Assembly (NCBI GenBank): GCA_964426915.1
Contig: CAYRTD010000101.1
Location: 1 to 15,504, forward strand
Source: CAYRTD01 sp964426915
GTDB lineage: Bacteria; Bacteroidota; Bacteroidia; Bacteroidales; GCA-2748055
DNA: 15,504 bases
Reading direction: 5' to 3'
This document shows positions 7,121 through 13,836 of the stretch, one piece after another (positions within the stretch are counted from its first letter, which is position 1; each line of letters starts with the position of its first letter). A model generated the notes under the pieces. The model searched no databases, was not told the DNA's origin, and saw nothing but the letters and a program-made list of their open reading frames with translations. Both the position numbers and the translations under genes were made by a program.

Positions 7121-8059
7121 TTATCTGATTTCGATTATTACGTTAACACGTTCACCAATAAGTATTTCTTCCGAGGTAGAATCAATACGTATTTCAATTT
7201 CTCTTACACGGCGGTCCATAAATCCTGTATTCTCTTCCGAGAACATTGATCTTTCTTTCAATTTAGGGGATATAAATGTTATGCGGCCAGATGCTACAGT
7301 GTCATTTCTTCCATAAGGCACTGCAAGGGCTTTCATGTTTATTTTTATTTCTGTGGCGTACAGCTCATCTATTTCGGCCCTGATAGCATATGGACCTGGG
7401 AATTTGAATTCACCCAACGATTGTAAAGCTTTTACGGGTTTGTTTTTGTCTGTATGCAACGCCAATAGCAGTCCTTTTCCCGGAGATTTTATGAAATGTT
7501 TATCAAGGGTGAGTAATTGCCGGTTTAGAAGCTGTTTCTGAATTTCATATTCTTTAGAACGAGTTTTTTTCTGTAATTTCAATTCATTCAGATGGCTTTT
7601 AGCCTGCTCATATTCCAGCTTTACATTATCCACATTTTGCTTGCTTTCTGCACCTGCTTCAAAAGAATTCTCTAGCCTTTCAAGGTATGTCTTTTTTGTT
7701 TGAAGGGTTTTTTTTGACGTTTCAATTTGCTGCTCCAACAGAGAAATAGATGTATTTGCACTTTCAAGTTCAGCTTCCAGCTGCTTTTTACGGATTATTT
7801 CATCATTATGATTTAAAGAGAATATGGTATCTCCTTCAGCAAGACTATCACCTGCCTGGTGAAAAACATTTTCCACTATACCGCTAATCTCGGTAGATAT
7901 ATCTGTTATTTCATTCAGGGAACCTATTCTTCCGTAACCCGAAATTACTTCAACAGAGTCTGGATTGACTGTATTTTTAACACTTTCGGTATTGGTTTTA
8001 TTCTTGCAGGAATAGATTAAAGAAATAATAATAAGCACCAAATACTTATTATTATTCAT
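7121..8059 (-). CDS. Periplasmic adaptor lipoprotein (HlyD/DevB-type membrane fusion protein)
   Basis: This 312-residue adaptor would bridge the inner-membrane permease and the TolC channel. I chose the ATG at 8059 over the one at 8143: it yields MNNNKYLVLIIISLIYSC, a lipoprotein signal with the probable lipidated Cys at 18, whereas the longer form starts deep in the ATPase gene. A biotinyl-lipoyl-like segment, STEISGIVENVFHQAGDSLAEGDTIFSL (55-82), is followed by a long coiled-coil hairpin (about 87-187) and a beta-rich membrane-proximal part ending GERVNVIIEIR. Its start overlaps the end of the ATPase gene by 8 nt, suggesting translational coupling. Lipid anchoring replaces the N-terminal transmembrane helix of HlyD-type proteins. 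Confidence 0.88.
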   Translation of the reverse strand: MNNNKYLVLIIISLIYSCKNKTNTESVKNTVNPDSVEVISGYGRIGSLNEITDISTEISGIVENVFHQAGDSLAEGDTIFSLNHNDEIIRKKQLEAELESANTSISLLEQQIETSKKTLQTKKTYLERLENSFEAGAESKQNVDNVKLEYEQAKSHLNELKLQKKTRSKEYEIQKQLLNRQLLTLDKHFIKSPGKGLLLALHTDKNKPVKALQSLGEFKFPGPYAIRAEIDELYATEIKINMKALAVPYGRNDTVASGRITFISPKLKERSMFSEENTGFMDRRVREIEIRIDSTSEEILIGERVNVIIEIR

Positions 8060-8738
8060 TTTTTTCCATTTGAATTTTCCCATCAGTAACTTCAATAATT
8101 TTATCTGCATAATCTTCCAGACGTTTATCGTGTGAAACAACAAGTATTGATTTGCCTCTATCAGCGGATTTTCTCAATTCATTCATAACTGTTTTCAAAG
8201 AATCGCCGTCCAGAGATGCTGTAGGCTCATCACATAAGAGAATTGACGGATTGGTTACCAGGGCACGGGCTACTCCAATTCTTTGCTGTTCGCCTCCCGA
8301 CAGTTCGTCAGGAAATGCATATTTCTTTTTCCCTAGACCCATACTGTCAATTATTTCTTCGGCCATTTTTTTTGATTTGTCAGGATCATTATTTAATAGC
8401 CAGACTGGAAAAGAAACGTTTTCAAGAATTTTCAAGGGTTTTATAAGGTTAATATTTTGGAACACAAAACCAATATTATGAAGACGCATGGTGGTTCTTT
8501 CATTTTCAGACATTTGTGTGATATTCTTTCCCTTTATTTCAACTTTACCTGAAGTAGGCATCACAATTCCCCCGAGAATTAATAGCAGGGTAGTTTTACC
8601 CGAACCGGAGGGCCCGATAATCAGAATTAATTCACCTTTTTTTATCTCGATACTTGTTTCCTTCAACGCTGTAATTTCAGTTACACCGCTAGGGTATTTT
8701 TTTACAACTTTCTCTATTTTAGCAATTATTTCCATCAA
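8052..8738 (-). CDS. ABC transporter ATPase (LolD/MacB/DevA type)
   Basis: This 228-residue ATPase powers the exporter. All nucleotide-binding motifs are intact: Walker A GPSGSGKT (42-49), Q-loop Q94, signature LSGGEQQR (146-153), Walker B ILLCDE (166-171), D-loop region ASLD (174-177) and switch His in VVSHD (200-204). The N-terminus IEKVVKKYPSGVTEITALKETSIEIKKGE is typical of the LolD/MacB/DevA subfamily that partners FtsX-like permeases. It is first in the operon; MetMet at 8738/8735 leaves the start uncertain by one codon. It starts 161 nt after the ruvC stop, and the gap holds a promoter-like motif. Confidence 0.95.
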   Translation of the reverse strand: MMEIIAKIEKVVKKYPSGVTEITALKETSIEIKKGELILIIGPSGSGKTTLLLILGGIVMPTSGKVEIKGKNITQMSENERTTMRLHNIGFVFQNINLIKPLKILENVSFPVWLLNNDPDKSKKMAEEIIDSMGLGKKKYAFPDELSGGEQQRIGVARALVTNPSILLCDEPTASLDGDSLKTVMNELRKSADRGKSILVVSHDKRLEDYADKIIEVTDGKIQMEKNE

Positions 8739-8787
8739 ACAGATTGTTCCGGAAGTTTATAATGAAAATAATATGCCAATTTATCGA

Positions 8788-8820
8788 CAAATTTATTAAA
8801 TCAGGTAATATTCATAAAAA
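8788..8820 (-). promoter_or_regulatory. Putative promoter of the efflux operon
   Basis: On the minus strand, TAAATTTG (8795 down to 8788) matches TAnnTTTG exactly. A T-rich stretch at 8820-8817 is in the right place for a -33 box (21-nt spacer) but is TTTT rather than TTTG. Transcription would start near 8781, about 43 nt before the ATPase ATG, allowing the four efflux genes to be expressed separately from ruvC. Confidence 0.5.
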
Positions 8821-8899
8821 CAGATAGTTATGGGAGGGGGTGCGGGAATGTAATAAAAATAAAATGGGGAAAAGTTCTACACTTCTTTTTTTGAAATCA

Positions 8900-9454
8900 T
8901 CATTTCACGCGGTTAGGGTTTTTCTTTAAGAAATCTTCCCACCCCCGGTACGAATTTGAAGTTTTTATAGCTTTATCCTGATAAAAATGACACATTGCTG
9001 CAGCAAGTCCGTCTGTAGCATCCATGTCGTCAGGAATCTCGCTGATCTTAAGCATCCGGCTCAGGATAGAGGCGACCTGTTCCTTTGAAGCGCCTCCCTG
9101 ACCGGTAATGGCCATTTTTATTTTCCGGGGAGCGTATTCAAATATAGGTATTTTGCGGGATAGAGCCGCAGATATTGCTACACCCTGCGCCCTTCCGAGT
9201 TTTAACATGCTTTGAACATTTTTCCCGAAAAATGGAGCTTCGATGGAGAGTTCATCTGGATTATACTTATCGATGAGTGCAAGTGTCTCCTGGAATATTT
9301 TCTCAAGTTTAAGATAAGGATCTGAAATTCCCGAAAGCCTGATGTTTCCCATAGAAATCATAGCGGCCTTTTTGTCTTTTATGCCGATCACACCGAAACC
9401 CATAATATTTGTTCCGGGGTCTATCCCTAATATGATCCTATCGGTATCAATCAT
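8900..9454 (-). CDS. ruvC: Crossover junction endodeoxyribonuclease RuvC
   Basis: RuvC resolves Holliday junctions together with RuvAB. The 184 residues keep the four catalytic acids of the RNase H-like fold: D12 in ILGIDPGTN (8-16), E72 in LSIEAPFFGKNVQSMLKLGRAQG (69-91), and D145 and D148 in DDMDATDGLAAAMCH (142-156). The PRKIKMAITGQGGASKEQV segment (109-127) is also typical. The ATG overlaps the last 8 nt of the transporter gene upstream, so translation is probably coupled, and the sequence just before it is a 9-bp tandem repeat. The C-terminal tail (about 160-184) is short and basic. Confidence 0.96.
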   Translation of the reverse strand: MIDTDRIILGIDPGTNIMGFGVIGIKDKKAAMISMGNIRLSGISDPYLKLEKIFQETLALIDKYNPDELSIEAPFFGKNVQSMLKLGRAQGVAISAALSRKIPIFEYAPRKIKMAITGQGGASKEQVASILSRMLKISEIPDDMDATDGLAAAMCHFYQDKAIKTSNSYRGWEDFLKKNPNRVK

Positions 9455-10352
9455 TTCTGAATCTTCTGAATCTTCTGAATCTGGTTTTCTGCACCAGGAT
9501 GCCTGCTACAACCAGGATCAATCCGTAAAAGGTAGTAAAGTGGATGTATTCACCAAGTATGTAGTGAATAAAGATAAGTGATATAAAGGGAAATATAAAA
9601 ACCAGATTGCTAATTTTATCGGTTGTTTTTGAAAGCTGAAGCGCTTTCATCCAGAAAAGAAATGCCAGGCCCATCTCGAAGAGACCAATATAAATATCCA
9701 GTAAATATTCGCGGAGAGTGGAGGGGAAAGATGTTCCGGTGATTAACAGGAAAAGAATTAAATAGATGCTGGAAAAGAAAAAATTCAAAAAAAGTTTGAC
9801 ACTTTCATTTCTTTTGTCCCTCATATTGAGGATCCAGTAAAATGACCAGATTACAGAGGTGCTTACTGCCAGTACCATAAATGGGAATTGTTCCTTTTGG
9901 AAACCTGCACCTACACCCTGGGAAGACACCAGGATTATTCCGCCAAAGCTTATGACCAGGGCAAGAATACTTTTCAGCCTGATTCTTTGGCCCAAAAGGG
10001 GAATGGATATCAGCACCAGTACAATTGGCCATATCATATTCAGAGGTTGGGCAACCTGTGCCGGAAGGTTATCATAGGCTTTGAAAAGTATGAGGTAGTA
10101 AAGAAAGGGGTTTATTAGTCCGAGGAGTGCCGAGTAGAAAAGTTGCCGGGGGCGGGAATTCAGAATTCCTGAGGATTGCCCTGAGAACAAGAGATAAAAA
10201 AACAGAAAAACAGTACTGGTCAGGCTTGCGATCATCAAAACCTGCAAACCTGACTGTGTCTCCAGGGCCAGCTTAAATGCCGTAGCAACCGTGGACCAGA
10301 ATAAAATAGTGATGCCGGCAAAAAGGTATGCTTTATTCTGATCTTTCATCAT
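9447..10352 (-). CDS. DMT superfamily (EamA-type) transporter
   Basis: This 301-residue inner-membrane protein has about ten hydrophobic segments arranged as two EamA repeats (roughly residues 6-140 and 150-292). Typical signs include the N-terminal LFAGITILFWSTVATAFKLAL, the PAQVAQPLNMIWPIVLVLISIPLLGQRI segment ending the first repeat, and YILGEYIHFTTFYGLILVVAGILVQK near the end. EamA proteins export or import small metabolites such as amino acids; no substrate can be assigned. It starts 3 nt after the serS stop (MetMet at 10352/10349) and overlaps ruvC, so it sits inside a serS-transporter-ruvC operon. The tail after the last helix is Arg-rich and built from a 9-bp tandem repeat. Confidence 0.9.
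   Translation of the reverse strand: MMKDQNKAYLFAGITILFWSTVATAFKLALETQSGLQVLMIASLTSTVFLFFYLLFSGQSSGILNSRPRQLFYSALLGLINPFLYYLILFKAYDNLPAQVAQPLNMIWPIVLVLISIPLLGQRIRLKSILALVISFGGIILVSSQGVGAGFQKEQFPFMVLAVSTSVIWSFYWILNMRDKRNESVKLFLNFFFSSIYLILFLLITGTSFPSTLREYLLDIYIGLFEMGLAFLFWMKALQLSKTTDKISNLVFIFPFISLIFIHYILGEYIHFTTFYGLILVVAGILVQKTRFRRFRRFRND
9455..9481 (-). repeat. 9-bp tandem repeat, three perfect copies
   Basis: Three perfect copies of TTCTGAATC (plus-strand reading) lie end to end. On the minus strand they encode the Arg-Phe-Arg repeats near the C-terminus of the DMT transporter and also form the region immediately upstream of the ruvC ATG. Because the unit is 9 bp, copy-number change would keep the frame. 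Confidence 0.9.
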
Positions 10353-10355
10353 TGA

Positions 10356-11627
10356 CTAGATCATTTCAAAACCGGTATATTCCCTAAGTATCCGGGGGAT
10401 TGCAATTCCTTCCCGGGTCTGATTATTTTCCAGAAGGGCTGCAACAATGCGGGGTAAGGCAAGTGCCGATCCATTCAGGGTATGGGCAATGCGTGTTTTG
10501 TTTGTTTCTTTATCCCGGAATCTTAGTTTTAATCGATTTGCCTGATAAGCTTCAAAATTTGATACAGAGCTTACCTCCAGCCATTTTTTCTGCGCAGCGG
10601 AGTAGACTTCAAAATCGTAGGTTAGAGCCGAGGTGAAACTGATATCCCCTCCGCAAAGCTTGAGTATTCTGTATGGAAGACCAAGTTTTTTAATGAGGTT
10701 TTCCACGTGGTTAACCATTTCTTCAAGTGCTTCGTAGGATTCATCGGGATGACATATCTGTACAATTTCCACTTTGTCAAACTGATGGAGCCGGTTGAGT
10801 CCCCGTACATCTTTACCATAACTTCCGGCTTCTCTGCGAAAACAAGGAGTGTAGGCTGTACATTTGAGAGGCAGCTCCTTTTCTGTAAGAATTACATCAC
10901 GGTAAATATTTGTTAACGGCACCTCCGCGGTAGGTATCAGATAGAGATTATCGAGACCTACATGATACATTTGCCCTTCTTTATCGGGAAGCTGGCCCGT
11001 TCCGAATCCGGAATCTTCATTGACCAATATGGGAGGAAGAAATTCCCGGTATCCGGCTCTGTCATTCTCATCAAGGAAAAAGTTTATCAGTGCGCGCTGC
11101 AGTTTTGCCCCTTTAGCTTTATAAAGCGGGAAACCTGATCCTGTGATTTTATTTCCCAGGTCAAAATCAATGATATCGTACTTTTTACTGAGTTCCCAGT
11201 GGGGAAGGGCCTGATCATCAAGTTCGGTGATATCTCCATAAGATCTGACAATTTCGTTATCTTCTTCCGAGTTCCCTGCAGGAACCGATTCGTGTGGCAG
11301 ATTGGGAATTTGCACAAGAAGCTGGTTCAGGTCCTCCTGAATGGCAACCTGCTCATTCTGAAATTTTTTGATATTTTCCTTCAGAAGAGTTGTTTTTTCT
11401 CTTGCCTTCTCAGCTTCATCTTTTTTACCCTCTTTAAAGAGTTTGCCAATATCGCGGGATATACTATTCAATTCCGCCTGTTGATTGTCGGCTTCCACCT
11501 GAAGTTTTCTTCTTCTTTCGTCCTTACTGATCACATCGTCTATGAGGCTGGTCTGACTGAAGTTTTTCTTCCCTAATCGTTCGATAACCAGGTCTTTGTT
11601 TTCACGAATAAAACTGAGGCTTAACAT
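10356..11627 (-). CDS. serS: Seryl-tRNA synthetase
   Basis: This class II synthetase charges tRNA-Ser (and tRNA-Sec where present). The 423 residues comprise the N-terminal tRNA-binding coiled coil (about 28-105, rich in Lys/Glu/Gln) and the catalytic domain, with motif 1 around REFLPPILV (194-202), the serine-binding TAE (233-235), motif 2 FRREAGSYGKDVRGLNRLHQF (263-283) and motif 3 LNGSALALPRIVAALLEN (384-401). Length and motifs are normal. It follows rplU-rpmA, an order I recall from Bacteroidota, but an intrinsic terminator separates it from rpmA and a promoter-like motif lies in that terminator's loop. Confidence 0.97.
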   Translation of the reverse strand: MLSLSFIRENKDLVIERLGKKNFSQTSLIDDVISKDERRRKLQVEADNQQAELNSISRDIGKLFKEGKKDEAEKAREKTTLLKENIKKFQNEQVAIQEDLNQLLVQIPNLPHESVPAGNSEEDNEIVRSYGDITELDDQALPHWELSKKYDIIDFDLGNKITGSGFPLYKAKGAKLQRALINFFLDENDRAGYREFLPPILVNEDSGFGTGQLPDKEGQMYHVGLDNLYLIPTAEVPLTNIYRDVILTEKELPLKCTAYTPCFRREAGSYGKDVRGLNRLHQFDKVEIVQICHPDESYEALEEMVNHVENLIKKLGLPYRILKLCGGDISFTSALTYDFEVYSAAQKKWLEVSSVSNFEAYQANRLKLRFRDKETNKTRIAHTLNGSALALPRIVAALLENNQTREGIAIPRILREYTGFEMI

Positions 11628-11649
11628 TTAGATCTTATCTTAAGTTTAT

Positions 11650-11700
11650 AAAAAAATCTCCTGAAAACTGAACACAAAGTTAACAGTTTAAAGGAGATTT
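11650..11700 (-). terminator. Intrinsic terminator after rpmA
   Basis: Read on the minus strand, a 9-bp stem (11700-11692 with 11662-11654) continues after a 2x2 internal loop into a 6-bp stem (11689-11684 with 11670-11665), capped by a 13-nt loop and followed by seven T (11656-11650). It lies 23 nt after the rpmA stop and separates rplU-rpmA from serS. Confidence 0.85.
11675..11682 (-). promoter_or_regulatory. Putative -7 element for serS inside the terminator loop
   Basis: On the minus strand, TAACTTTG matches TAnnTTTG exactly and lies wholly within the loop of the rpmA terminator. Transcription would begin near 11668, about 40 nt before the serS ATG. No convincing TTTG -33 box is seen upstream. 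Confidence 0.45.
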
Positions 11701-11723
11701 ATAATAAGGTGAATTATTTCTTT

Positions 11724-11984
11724 TTATTCCGCTGCAGGGACAATATTAACAAAAGATTTGTCGTCTTTTTTTCTTTTAAATTCCACTTTCCCATCAATGA
11801 GAGCAAAAAGTGAATGATCTTTACCTATTCCTACGTTTTTTCCGGGATGATGCTGCGTACCCCGCTGACGTACGATAATGTTTCCTGCTCTGGCTGTTTG
11901 TCCGCCAAAAAGCTTAACACCAAGTCGTTTGCTTTCCGATTCGCGACCGTTTCTTGAACTACCAGCTCCTTTTTTATGTGCCAT
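11724..11984 (-). CDS. rpmA: 50S ribosomal protein L27
   Basis: L27 is a large-subunit protein whose flexible N-terminus reaches the peptidyl-transferase centre. The 86 residues begin MAHKKGAGSSRNGRESESKRLGVKLFGG, the canonical family start, so no N-terminal prosequence of the Firmicutes cleavage type is present. The core GNIIVRQRGTQHHPGKNVGIGKDHSLFAL (34-62) is fully conserved. It starts 36 nt after the rplU stop and is followed by an intrinsic terminator. Confidence 0.97.
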   Translation of the reverse strand: MAHKKGAGSSRNGRESESKRLGVKLFGGQTARAGNIIVRQRGTQHHPGKNVGIGKDHSLFALIDGKVEFKRKKDDKSFVNIVPAAE

Positions 11985-12020
11985 TTTGTATATTTTTTTA
12001 TTATAATCCAGTCAAATTTT

Positions 12021-12686
12021 TTATTCTTCTTTTTTATCTTCTTTCTTATCAGCAGCCTTCTTGGTTGCGGTTGCTTTTTTAGTTGAAGATTTAGACGCAG
12101 TTTTTGTTTTCTTTTCTGCTTTTTTTCCGGTATCCGCACTTTTAGTTCCTGTTGCTTTTTTAGCGGCAGGTTTTTTTGTTTCTGCCTTTTTGGCTGTTGA
12201 TTTTTTGGCTGTTGTTTTCTTTTCTGCTGCTGAAGTATCTTTTGATTTGGTCTTTACTTCCGATTTCTTTTCAGATTTGGAAGGTGTTTCTTCCTTTTTC
12301 GCCTCTGAAGTAGTTGTTTTCTTTTCTGAAGCTTTAGCTTCTTCTTTTTTCTCTGCAGTTTTTGGTTTTGCTCCTGTTTCGATAATACTTTCGATCAGGA
12401 TCTGGGTCATCAACTGCCTGTGACCATTTTTCTTTTTATAACCTTTCCTGCGTTTTTTCTTGAAAACAATTACTTTATCCCCTTTTACATGTTCGAGGAT
12501 TTTAGCGGTTACCATTGCGCCTGAAATCAGAGGAGCACCAACGGTTATGTTTTTTTCATTATCAATCAGCAATACCTGGTCGAGCTCAACACTTGAGCCT
12601 TCTTTACCATCAAGTCTGTGAACAAAAACTTTTTTGTCCTTTTCAACTTTAAACTGCTGTCCTGCAATATCAACAATCGCGTACAT
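12021..12686 (-). CDS. rplU: 50S ribosomal protein L21 with long Lys-rich C-terminal tail
   Basis: L21 binds 23S rRNA in the large subunit. Residues 1-105 are a complete L21 (MYAIVDIAGQQFKVEK at the start; FKKKRRKGYKKKNGHRQ at 75-91), about the normal full length of the family. Residues 106-221 are an extra tail made only of A, D, E, G, K, P, S, T and V, with 40 lysines in 116 residues and histone H1-like AKK/PAAKKA units. The tail is probably disordered and net basic, with acidic patches. The frame runs unbroken from core to tail, with no internal start needed, so this is one protein. Antisense and overlapping frames here are by-products of the low-complexity codons. A good promoter lies just upstream. 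Confidence 0.95.
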   Translation of the reverse strand: MYAIVDIAGQQFKVEKDKKVFVHRLDGKEGSSVELDQVLLIDNEKNITVGAPLISGAMVTAKILEHVKGDKVIVFKKKRRKGYKKKNGHRQLMTQILIESIIETGAKPKTAEKKEEAKASEKKTTTSEAKKEETPSKSEKKSEVKTKSKDTSAAEKKTTAKKSTAKKAETKKPAAKKATGTKSADTGKKAEKKTKTASKSSTKKATATKKAADKKEDKKEE

Positions 12687-12721
12687 TACAATATTTATTT
12701 AATTCTTTTACAAACGGAGTG

Positions 12722-12752
12722 CAAAAATATAAAAGTTATATTGATTAACAAA
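12722..12752 (-). promoter_or_regulatory. Promoter of rplU-rpmA
   Basis: On the minus strand, TTTG (12752-12749) and TATTTTTG (12729-12722) are separated by exactly 19 nt, a full match to the Bacteroidota -33/-7 consensus. Transcription would start near 12715, about 29 nt before the rplU ATG. This is the best promoter in the window. Confidence 0.8.
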
Positions 12753-12864
12753 CATTTAGTCTTCATTATTATCAAAAAAACTTCAAAACATGATTTTTTT
12801 CTCGTTTCAGAGGCCCTAAGGAGTTTTTTTTCATAATTTAATTTGACTGACTGGCATGTCTGGT

Positions 12865-12899
12865 TTTGTTATTTCTGCTTCGAAGGATTTATAAATTTG
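12865..12899 (+). promoter_or_regulatory. Promoter-like motif in intergenic region
   Basis: TTTG (12865-12868) and TAAATTTG (12892-12899) match the Bacteroidota -33 and -7 boxes with a 23-nt spacer, at the long end of the usual range. No gene starts closely downstream; a transcript from about 12906 would run into the inverted-repeat element and on towards 13221. Chance matches are possible in such A/T-rich DNA. Confidence 0.35.
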
Positions 12900-13031
12900 T
12901 CTTTTCATAATATCTACTATAGCTGGATAAACAATGTCTTTTTTCCGGCATACCATCGGCAGGAATGCAAGGAGCTAATTCGTAAAAATCTTATCATTGA
13001 ATTTTCTGTAGTTCTATAATATTTATTGAAC

Positions 13032-13146
13032 TCAGGCATTTTCCTTAATTATCCTGGAGGGGGTTGTAAGGACCAGATAAACAAGAGCATGCATTTATGC
13101 CAGGATTATGTCAGATCAATTTTATTATAAAACATTAAATGCCTGA
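13032..13146. repeat. Nested inverted-repeat element of 115 bp
   Basis: TCAGGCATTT (13032-13041) and AAATGCCTGA (13137-13146) are a perfect 10-bp inverted repeat. Inside it, ATCCTGG (13051-13057) and CCAGGAT (13100-13106) are a perfect 7-bp pair in the correct nested order. The element is non-coding and lies upstream of the nuclease gene. No immediate target-site duplication is visible at its ends. It could be a folded RNA or a small miniature transposon-like element. Confidence 0.55.
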
Positions 13147-13170
13147 AAAATATTGTACCAAGTATTTCAT

Positions 13171-13178
13171 TATATTTG
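13171..13178 (+). promoter_or_regulatory. Putative -7 element for the nuclease-transporter pair
   Basis: TATATTTG matches TAnnTTTG exactly and lies 42 nt before the ATG at 13221, so transcription would start near 13185. The nearest -33-like sequence (ATTG at 13152-13155) is at a short 15-nt spacing, so the upstream box is uncertain. Confidence 0.5.
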
Positions 13179-13200
13179 TGTGATTCATACATTTTATAAA

Positions 13201-13224
13201 ATGCTCAGAATTCTGGTTTTATGA
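13201..13224 (+). other. Possible 7-codon leader frame overlapping the next start
   Basis: ATG at 13201 opens a frame encoding MLRILVL, whose TGA (13222-13224) overlaps the ATG at 13221 as ATGA. It falls inside the predicted 5' leader of the nuclease gene, so it could couple translation. There is no direct evidence that it is translated. Confidence 0.25.
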
Positions 13225-13832
13225 TTAAATTAAATGTACTGGGAATATCATATAGTCAAACTCAATCGGGTGCTTACGCTTTGATTCTTACTGAAGAAGA
13301 AGGTGACAGGAGGATTCCGATCATTGTAGGAGGGTTTGAAGCACAAGCGATCGCTATAGAGCTTGAAGGATTAAAGCCTCCGCGTCCACTCACCCATGAT
13401 CTGTTTATGAGCTTTGCAAAGGTTTACGGGATTGCAATAAAAGAGGTAGTTATCTACAAGCTGGAGGAAGGTGTATTTTATGCACAACTACTATGCGATA
13501 ACGGGGGGGAGAAAATTACTCTGGATGCCCGGACTTCCGACGCAATTGCTCTTGCTCTCCGGTTTAAATGCCCTATATACACAACGGAGGAGATTATTTC
13601 CAAAGCAGGGATTGTTCTTGATTTTGATAAGGAATCCCCGGAATCTCCGGAAAACATGTCGGAAAAACCCCCAACCGGAGATTTTAAGGAAACACCAACG
13701 ACTGGAAAAGAAGATTACAGTTCCCTTTCTGTTTCTGAACTGAAGAAAATGATGGGTGAAGCTGTAAAGAATGAGAATTACGAGAAAGCATCGGCGCTAA
13801 AAAATGAAATAGAAAAGAGAACTAAAAAATGA
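13221..13832 (+). CDS. Bifunctional nuclease (BFN/DUF151) domain protein with C-terminal UVR motif
   Basis: Residues 1-135 are a BFN/DUF151 domain: IPIIVGGFEAQAIAIELEG (32-50), PRPLTHDLF (54-62) and LDARTSDAIALALRFKCPIY (101-120) are the characteristic blocks. Members of this family have been reported to act as DNase/RNase, mainly in plants, but the bacterial role is poorly defined. A Pro/Glu/Lys-rich linker (about 137-165) leads to a UvrB/UvrC-type motif (about 170-203: SVSELKKMMGEAVKNENYEKASALKNEIEKR), a helical hairpin used for protein contact. The same two-part architecture is, from memory, common in Bacteroidota. The nucleoside transporter starts 4 nt after its stop, so the two are almost certainly cotranscribed. 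Confidence 0.9.
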   Translation: MIKLNVLGISYSQTQSGAYALILTEEEGDRRIPIIVGGFEAQAIAIELEGLKPPRPLTHDLFMSFAKVYGIAIKEVVIYKLEEGVFYAQLLCDNGGEKITLDARTSDAIALALRFKCPIYTTEEIISKAGIVLDFDKESPESPENMSEKPPTGDFKETPTTGKEDYSSLSVSELKKMMGEAVKNENYEKASALKNEIEKRTKK

Positions 13833-13836
13833 TCTG

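Larger units (their letters stand above)
12753..13170. other. Intergenic region without a convincing gene
   Basis: Between the rplU promoter and the nuclease-gene promoter I see no recognisable protein. The longest ATG frame I traced is 41 codons on the minus strand (12956-12831) with no known motif. The region does hold a promoter-like pair on the plus strand (12865-12899) and a nested inverted-repeat element (13032-13146), so an untranslated RNA or a remnant of a small mobile element is possible. Confidence 0.6.

Noticed and set aside
8832..8869. G-rich tract with GGG, GGGGG, GGG and GGGG runs upstream of the efflux operon, a possible G-quadruplex.
   Set aside because: The fourth run is separated from the third by 20 A/T-rich bases, too long a loop for a stable quadruplex by usual criteria.
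8873..8899. Weak hairpin after the ruvC stop on the minus strand as a terminator.
   Set aside because: The stem relies on six mostly A-T pairs with a G-T pair and only a short T tract follows; not convincing.
11831..12139. A 102-codon minus-strand frame spanning the end of rplU and the start of rpmA, rich in Lys and Arg.
   Set aside because: It is a shifted reading of the A-rich tail codons of rplU and then of rpmA; both overlapped genes are certain.
12061..12423. A 120-codon plus-strand frame opposite the L21 tail, apparently very hydrophobic (Phe, Val, Ala).
   Set aside because: Hydrophobicity arises from reading the antisense of Lys/Ala/Glu codons; the frame is a by-product of low complexity.
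12831..12956. A 41-codon ATG frame on the minus strand (MVCRKKDIVYPAIVDIM...) in the large intergenic region.
   Set aside because: It has no recognisable motif, no promoter-like signal close to its start and a length expected by chance; both other frames are also open for 25-35 codons here, so coding cannot be distinguished from background.
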